A stretch of 16,236 nucleotides of DNA, from contig JBJKRF010000011.1 in NCBI GenBank assembly GCA_046704785.1, positions 1 to 16,236 of the forward strand, written 5' to 3'. A program made the position numbers and the translations under genes. The first letter of the stretch is position 1, and every line of letters starts with the position of its first letter. The notes under the pieces were generated by a model. That model was given only the letters and a program-made list of their open reading frames with translations, made no database searches and had not been told where the DNA came from. Shown piece after piece: positions 11,974 through 16,236 of the stretch. The DNA is from JBJKRF01 sp046704785 (GTDB lineage: Bacteria > Chloroflexota > Anaerolineae > Anaerolineales > Villigracilaceae).

Positions 11974-13104
11974 ATGTTCGAATTCGACATCCATGCCCGC
12001 GAAGGACGCGCCCGCACCGGCAGTTTCCACACCCCCCACGGCGACTTGCCCACCCCGGTCTTTGCGCCGGTGGGCACCCAGGCCACCGTCAAGACGCTCA
12101 CCCCGGCCCAACTGGATGAACTGGGCGCGTCGCTGGTGCTCGCCAACACCTACCATCTCTACCTGCGACCCGGCGACGAACTGGTGCGCGAGTTGGGCAG
12201 CGTGCACGAATTCATGCAGTGGCCCAGGCCCATGCTGACGGATTCGGGAGGCTTCCAGGTTTTCTCACTGGCCGAGACCCGCAAGATCGACGATGACGGC
12301 GTAACTTTCAAAAGCCATATCGACGGCTCCACGCACCGCTTCACCCCCGAAAAATCCATCCAGATACAGGAAAACCTGGGGGCCGACATCATTATGGCTT
12401 TCGACGAGTGCTCCGACCCCAACGATCATGACTACGCCAAAATCGCCATGGATCGCACTCACCGTTGGGCCGAACGCTCGTTAAACGCACATTCCCGCCC
12501 CGATCAGGCCTTGTTCGGCATCGTCCAAGGCGGCATCGACCCCATCCTGCGTGCACAGTCGGCGAGGTTCATTGCCTCGCTGCCCTTTCCCGGCATCGCC
12601 ATCGGTGGTCTCTCCGTCGGCGAGACCAAAGCCGATATGCACGCCATGCTCGAGGTAGTCATTCCACTCCTGTCGGATGACAGGCCGCGTTATTTGATGG
12701 GCGTGGGCACGCCGGAAGATTTGCTCAACGGTATCGCGCGCGGCGTGGACATCTTCGACTGCGTGTTGCCCACGCGCCTGGCCCGTCACAATGCGGCCTT
12801 TTCCCACGCAGGACGGCTCAACCTGATGAACGCCGTTTACGCGCGAGACGCGCGCCCCATCGACGAAACCTGCGATTGTTACACCTGTCGTACGTTCACC
12901 CGCGCCTATCTCCGTCACCTGATCGTCGCCAGGGAACTTCTGGCCGGCACCTTGCTTTCGATCCATAATTTGCGGGCGCTGATTCGATTGATGGAGAACA
13001 TTCGAACGTATATCGCCGAAGGCTCGTTCGAGTCTCGCCTGCCGGAATTGTTGGAGCAGTGGCGCGGGAATGCGGAAAGACAAGACAAAGTGGTCCACGG
13101 ATAA
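11974..13104 (+). CDS. tgt: Queuine/preQ1 tRNA-guanine transglycosylase
   Basis: The 376-residue enzyme exchanges guanine at position 34 of GUN-anticodon tRNAs for preQ1, the first tRNA-bound step of queuosine synthesis. Conserved parts are all present: TDSGGFQVFSL (89-99) with D90 as general acid/base, GIVQGG (182-187), GGLSVGE (211-217), and GVDIFDCVLPTR (258-269) with D262 as the expected nucleophile. The zinc site is C300, C302, C305 and H331, with the same spacing as in the Zymomonas enzyme. An upstream in-frame ATG at 11926 would add 16 residues and lie before the promoter, so ATG 11974 (MFEFDIHAREG) is chosen. No other queuosine gene is in the window. Confidence 0.96.
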   Translation: MFEFDIHAREGRARTGSFHTPHGDLPTPVFAPVGTQATVKTLTPAQLDELGASLVLANTYHLYLRPGDELVRELGSVHEFMQWPRPMLTDSGGFQVFSLAETRKIDDDGVTFKSHIDGSTHRFTPEKSIQIQENLGADIIMAFDECSDPNDHDYAKIAMDRTHRWAERSLNAHSRPDQALFGIVQGGIDPILRAQSARFIASLPFPGIAIGGLSVGETKADMHAMLEVVIPLLSDDRPRYLMGVGTPEDLLNGIARGVDIFDCVLPTRLARHNAAFSHAGRLNLMNAVYARDARPIDETCDCYTCRTFTRAYLRHLIVARELLAGTLLSIHNLRALIRLMENIRTYIAEGSFESRLPELLEQWRGNAERQDKVVHG

Positions 13105-13167
13105 TCGAGGAAAAGAGTTGCTCCAACTTACACCCTATGCGAGCAACTGTTGGAATATTTTCTCGAT
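13104..13167 (+). repeat. Nested inverted repeats between tgt and uppP
   Basis: ATCGAG-G-AAAA (13104-13114) pairs with TTTTCTCGAT (13158-13167) with one bulge. Inside, AGTTGCTC (13116-13123) pairs perfectly with GAGCAACT (13141-13148). A competing stem CCAAC (13123-13127) with GTTGG (13149-13153) cannot form at the same time without loss of part of the first. The structure starts at the last base of the tgt stop codon. It may be a terminator-like or attenuator-like element. Confidence 0.45.
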
Positions 13168-13193
13168 GATTCGAACAAGTTGTCTAACGACCA

Positions 13194-13216
13194 TTAACCA
13201 TGATTTACTTAACCAT
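13194..13216. repeat. Direct repeat TTAACCAT upstream of uppP
   Basis: TTAACCAT occurs at 13194-13201 and 13209-13216, 15 bp apart start to start, 34-56 bp before the uppP ATG. It could be a regulator-binding direct repeat; chance is also possible. Confidence 0.3.
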
Positions 13217-13249
13217 CGTGCATCAATCACTCTCCCATAAGGACCCCCT

Positions 13250-14077
13250 ATGACCCTCCTCCATGCTCTCCTGCTCGGAATTATCGAAGGCCTGACCGAA
13301 TTCATCCCGGTCTCGTCCACCGCCCAGTTGCTCGTCGGGCAGTCGGCGCTGCACATTCCCCCCAGTGACGCCATGACCGCCTTCCTGATCATCGTCCAAC
13401 TTGGGCCGCTGCTGGCGCTGATCATTTACTTCTGGCAGGATTTGTGGTCAATTCTGATAGACTTGTTGAAAAACCTGGGCGGCCTGGGCAACTTCCAATC
13501 CTTGCCCGATAACGCCAAAATGGGCTGGTATATTCTCCTCGCCAGCTTGCCAGCCCTGTTAGTCGGATTCGTGTTCCGGCACGTGGTCGAGGGCCTGTTC
13601 AAGGCCCCGCTGATCGAAGCCGCCATCCGCATGTTTACCGCCGCCATTCTAATGACCCTGGCCGAAGTCTTCGGCAAGCGCTCCCGCAGCATGAAAGCCA
13701 TGAACTGGCTGGACGCTCTCGTCGTCGGCCTTTTCCAGGTATTGGCCGTCTTCCCTGGCGCCTCGCGCTCCGGTTCGACCATCTCCGGCGGCATGCTACG
13801 TCACCTCGACCGCCCCTCCGCAGCGCGCTTCGCCTTTTTGCTTACTGCGCCGGTCATGCTGGCCGCGGGCAGCTACGAGACCTACAAAACGCTTAAGATG
13901 CCCGGTCTACACGCCCTGTTGCCGCCTTTTGCCCTGGGCTTCCTGGTCGCCGCCATCGTCGGTTGGCTGTCGATCAAATGGCTGTTAGGCTACCTGAACC
14001 GACATTCGCTCTACATCTTCGTGGCGTATTGCGCCGTCGTCGGCGCAATTTGCCTTGGATTCCAATTTATAAAATAG
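13250..14077 (+). CDS. uppP: Undecaprenyl-diphosphatase (UppP/BacA)
   Basis: The 275-residue integral membrane enzyme removes a phosphate from undecaprenyl pyrophosphate, recycling the lipid carrier for cell-wall and polysaccharide synthesis. The family signatures are intact: GIIEGLTEFIPVSSTAQLL (10-28) with the catalytic E/SST region, and FPGASRSGSTISGGM (about 167-181) with the conserved Arg-Ser-Gly. About eight hydrophobic segments and the length are normal for BacA. AAGGA (13239-13243), 6 nt upstream, supports the ATG at 13250. Over-expression of this family gives bacitracin resistance. The lipoprotein gene 29 nt downstream may share its transcript. Confidence 0.95.
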   Translation: MTLLHALLLGIIEGLTEFIPVSSTAQLLVGQSALHIPPSDAMTAFLIIVQLGPLLALIIYFWQDLWSILIDLLKNLGGLGNFQSLPDNAKMGWYILLASLPALLVGFVFRHVVEGLFKAPLIEAAIRMFTAAILMTLAEVFGKRSRSMKAMNWLDALVVGLFQVLAVFPGASRSGSTISGGMLRHLDRPSAARFAFLLTAPVMLAAGSYETYKTLKMPGLHALLPPFALGFLVAAIVGWLSIKWLLGYLNRHSLYIFVAYCAVVGAICLGFQFIK

Positions 14078-14106
14078 CACGGTAGGAGCCTACTGTTCAC
14101 CTTCAA

Positions 14107-14778
14107 ATGAAAAAAACGTTCTTGCTTGTTCTCATCCTATTGGTCGCTTGCGCCCCAACGGCTGCACCCGTTCCAACGCCAACACCCATTCGCATTCAAT
14201 ATACGCCGGCAACGCAATCCTGGCTGGCTAACCTGAGCGTCTGCGCTGGTAATACCCCGATGCTCTCCGAAGCGCGCGCGCCGACGTATTTTTCCCCCAG
14301 CGCAGATATTTTTCTGCGCCTGGGTGAACCGGCCCATTTGACGATGCCCGCTTTCCAGATTGGCACGGAAGATATATTGGTCGTGGTCAACATCCAGAAC
14401 CCCCTTGGCGGCCTGACCATCGACCAGGTGAAGGAGTTGTTCAGCGGGTACACCGCCAAATGGGATTCCATCCCCGGCAGCATCCAGGGCGACGTTCACG
14501 TCTGGGTCTACGCACCCGATGAGGACGTGGAAAAACTCTTTGAGCAGTCGACGCTGGCGGGGGTCTCGATCGCGTCCACCGCGCGACTGGCGACCAGCCC
14601 GCAGGATATGGCAACCGCGGTTGGCGGAGACCCAAACGCCATCGGCGTCGTCGGCGGGCACTGGAAAACCAACAATTTGCGTAACGTCTACACTGCCACT
14701 TCGGTGCCGGTGCTGGCAATTACATCGTCCAAGCCGCAAGGAGCCGTGGCGCAAGTGCTGGCCTGCCTGCAAAAATAG
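14107..14778 (+). CDS. PstS-like substrate-binding lipoprotein
   Basis: The 223-residue protein has a lipoprotein signal (MKKTFLLVLILLVAC, lipobox LVAC with C15), followed by a Pro/Thr-rich tether (TAAPVPTPTP). The remainder resembles PstS-like periplasmic binding proteins: ILVVVNIQNPLGGLTIDQVK and LFSGYTAKWDSI are the hallmark of the family, followed by GVVGG and a C-terminal region with two predicted lobes. It is shorter than a full PstS (usually over 300 residues), so it may be a stand-alone sensor or binding protein. No pstCAB transport genes are in the window, so phosphate as ligand is only a guess. It ends 19 nt before a strong terminator. No clear ribosome site is adjacent to the ATG. 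Confidence 0.82.
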   Translation: MKKTFLLVLILLVACAPTAAPVPTPTPIRIQYTPATQSWLANLSVCAGNTPMLSEARAPTYFSPSADIFLRLGEPAHLTMPAFQIGTEDILVVVNIQNPLGGLTIDQVKELFSGYTAKWDSIPGSIQGDVHVWVYAPDEDVEKLFEQSTLAGVSIASTARLATSPQDMATAVGGDPNAIGVVGGHWKTNNLRNVYTATSVPVLAITSSKPQGAVAQVLACLQK

Positions 14779-14797
14779 ACGGCAAGCCCATGTCATC

Positions 14798-14826
14798 AAA
14801 AACCGCCCTGGATCAGGGCGGTTTTT
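14798..14826. terminator. Bidirectional intrinsic terminator
   Basis: AAAAACCGCCCTG (14798-14810) and CAGGGCGGTTTTT (14814-14826) form a perfect 13-bp stem around GAT, with T-runs in both directions. It lies between two convergent genes, the lipoprotein (+) and the MFS transporter (-), and should stop both. Confidence 0.93.
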
Positions 14827-14830
14827 AGAT

Positions 14831-16051
14831 TCACGACTTTTGTTCTTCCGGCGGTTTGACCGCCCGAAAACTGGCGAACAACGACAGGTCATAGAGTATC
14901 TTCAATCCCCCGGCCAGGAAAAACGGCAGGCTCAACAAAGCAGTCGAGGCCAGAAAAATACCCGTCAGTGTAGGCGAAAGGGCGGCGCCCACCGAGCGGG
15001 CGATGCTGGTTACGCCCGAAGCGGCAGAGCGTTCGTCTGGCGCGACGACCGCCATAGTGTAAGACTGGCGCGTGGGCACGTCCATTTGTGAGATGCTAAA
15101 ACGCGCCAACAAAACTCCAATCGCCAGCGGCAGGCTGGGCATGAGCGGCACCAGAATCAACAGCACGTTCGAGGGGATATGAGTAAAGACCATGGTGTTG
15201 ATCAGCCCAATCTTGGCAGCAATGCGCACCGCCAACAAGGCCGAAATTCCGGCCAGGATATTTGCGCCAAAAAAGATACTACCGATGATGCCAGCGTCCA
15301 CGCCGAAACGCACGTGGAACCAATAGGCGATCATGCTCTGCACAATCAGGGCGCCTGCAAAGGCATCCACGGCGAACAAGGCCGACAGACGCAAGACCAC
15401 GCCCCGGGATTTGTGCAAGCCCAAGGTGCGGTGCACCGGCTCCGGGTTGGGCAGCGCTTCCACCTGCTGTGAAAGACTCAGAAACAGGATGAACAAGAGC
15501 ACACCGACCACGGCGTAACCGGCCAACACCGCCCGGTACGAGTCTGCCACCGTCCAACCCAGGGCTTGCAATCCGCGGGCCAGCCAGCCGCCGCTCAAGG
15601 CCCCCGTTGCCGTGGAAAACGAACCGACCAGGTTGTACCAGGCGAAGACCTGGGTGCGGCGCTCATTTGGAACCAGTTGGGAAAGAGCAGCCTGTTCGAT
15701 AGACAGAAACGGCCCGATTTCGTTGCCGCTGGGACTGATCACGCCGATGATGGCAGCCAACAGAAGCAAGATGATATTATGAGTGACCAGGAAGACGACA
15801 CCCGCCAGCACCATCAACAACGCGCCAACCACCAGCATGTTCTTACGCCCCAGGCGGTCGGCAGAAGTTGTCAACCAAAGCGAGACGCCAGCGTCCCCGG
15901 CCAGCGTGAAAGTAAACAATAAGCCTACAGCTTGTTCGGAGAGGCCTACTTCCACGAGGTACAACGCCAGAATGACCGACAGAAAACCATAGGCAAACAG
16001 GCGTGCAATACGTGTGATGAAAAGAATGGTAATGTCGCGTCGATGACTCAT
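14831..16051 (-). CDS. Major facilitator superfamily transporter
   Basis: The 406-residue protein has about twelve membrane helices and the MFS loop 2-3 motif in the form SADRLGRKN (about 63-71). A central polar loop (around 195-215, PNPEPVHRTLGLHKSRG) separates the two six-helix halves. The second half carries RQSYTMAVVAPDERSAASG, typical of drug/metabolite exporter-like MFS proteins. Substrate and direction of transport cannot be told. The start at 16051 (MSHRRDITILF) has no strong ribosome site; an AGGAG lies about 28 nt upstream, too far away to act. Confidence 0.88.
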   Translation of the reverse strand: MSHRRDITILFITRIARLFAYGFLSVILALYLVEVGLSEQAVGLLFTFTLAGDAGVSLWLTTSADRLGRKNMLVVGALLMVLAGVVFLVTHNIILLLLAAIIGVISPSGNEIGPFLSIEQAALSQLVPNERRTQVFAWYNLVGSFSTATGALSGGWLARGLQALGWTVADSYRAVLAGYAVVGVLLFILFLSLSQQVEALPNPEPVHRTLGLHKSRGVVLRLSALFAVDAFAGALIVQSMIAYWFHVRFGVDAGIIGSIFFGANILAGISALLAVRIAAKIGLINTMVFTHIPSNVLLILVPLMPSLPLAIGVLLARFSISQMDVPTRQSYTMAVVAPDERSAASGVTSIARSVGAALSPTLTGIFLASTALLSLPFFLAGGLKILYDLSLFASFRAVKPPEEQKS

Positions 16052-16102
16052 GGGCTACTCACACAAACTCGTATTAACTCCTGAAGGCTCAACCGTTTTT
16101 AA

Positions 16103-16219
16103 CGGGAAACCATTCTTTTAACCACCAAGGACACGACGAGCACGAAGGAAAAAGCGGGCAAAACCTTGAAATTTCCTCCTTCGTGCACCGTTCTGGCCGT
16201 CGTGGTTCAGATTTTCCCG
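16103..16219. repeat. Imperfect palindromic intergenic repeat
   Basis: The arm at 16120-16149 (AACCACCAAGG..., ending GCACGAAGGA) is an imperfect reverse complement of 16177-16207 (TCCTTCGTGC..., ending GTGGTT). An outer CGGGAAA (16103-16109) pairs with TTTCCCG (16213-16219). Such 'accaccaaggacacgaagg' palindromes recur between genes in many environmental genomes, from memory; copies elsewhere in this genome are expected but not seen here. It is non-coding, and no other gene is seen from 16052 to the window end. Confidence 0.6.
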
Positions 16220-16236
16220 CCATGAACGGGAGAGCC

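Noticed and set aside
12481..13098. - strand open frame (205 codons) inside tgt
   Set aside because: It is a shadow of tgt, whose catalytic and zinc motifs are complete.
14137..14892. - strand open frame (251 codons) opposite the PstS-like gene
   Set aside because: It runs through the strong terminator and has an Arg/Cys-rich random composition.

Overview
The window looks like chromosomal DNA of a Chloroflexota bacterium, probably class Anaerolineae. This is inferred from gene families (a ParB-like/universal-stress fusion, a LuxR-type regulator with a membrane C-terminus, an isoquinoline-1-oxidoreductase-like pair, Pro/Thr-rich tethers after signal peptides) and from moderately high GC. No rRNA, tRNA or CRISPR array was seen. 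Most genes are on the + strand; the ParB/Usp gene, the MFS transporter and a truncated gene at the left edge are on the - strand.

Layout. 1-73: start of a - strand gene, possibly transposase-like. 189-1039: a coupled pair of small envelope proteins. 1073-2743 (-): ParB-like/DUF/tandem Usp protein. 2916-5231: an accessory stretch with a BrnT toxin gene broken by an in-frame amber codon, a GNAT acetyltransferase coupled to it, a PRiA4-ORF3-family protein and a membrane-tethered LuxR-type regulator. 5232-5537: gap with a possible gene remnant and the control region of the next operon. 5538-7426: the most interesting locus, a SAM methyltransferase fused to an HgcA-like corrinoid/membrane protein, followed after 2 nt by a small HgcB-like ferredoxin. 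7697-10163: the two subunits of a molybdenum hydroxylase of the isoquinoline 1-oxidoreductase type. 10343-10987: a secreted six-cysteine protein. 11076-11816: a second GNAT protein. 11974-13104: tgt. 13250-14077: uppP. 14107-14778: a PstS-like lipoprotein. 14831-16051 (-): an MFS transporter, separated from the lipoprotein gene by a strong bidirectional terminator. 16103-16219: an imperfect palindromic repeat.

How the genes may work together. The fusion and the ferredoxin resemble the mercury-methylation pair HgcA/HgcB: an N-V-W-C cap-helix motif, a multi-pass C-terminal membrane domain and a partner ferredoxin. They differ at key positions. The lysine of the HgcA cap motif is glycine, the ferredoxin has valine at the second cysteine of cluster I, it lacks the terminal cysteine pair of HgcB, and a SAM methyltransferase is fused to the N-terminus. 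The best reading is a membrane-bound, corrinoid-dependent methyl-transfer system related to HgcAB with a different substrate. A perfect 22-bp inverted repeat directly after an extended -10 box suggests it is repressor-controlled. The molybdenum hydroxylase downstream has its own leader and promoter-like -10, so a functional link is only a possibility.
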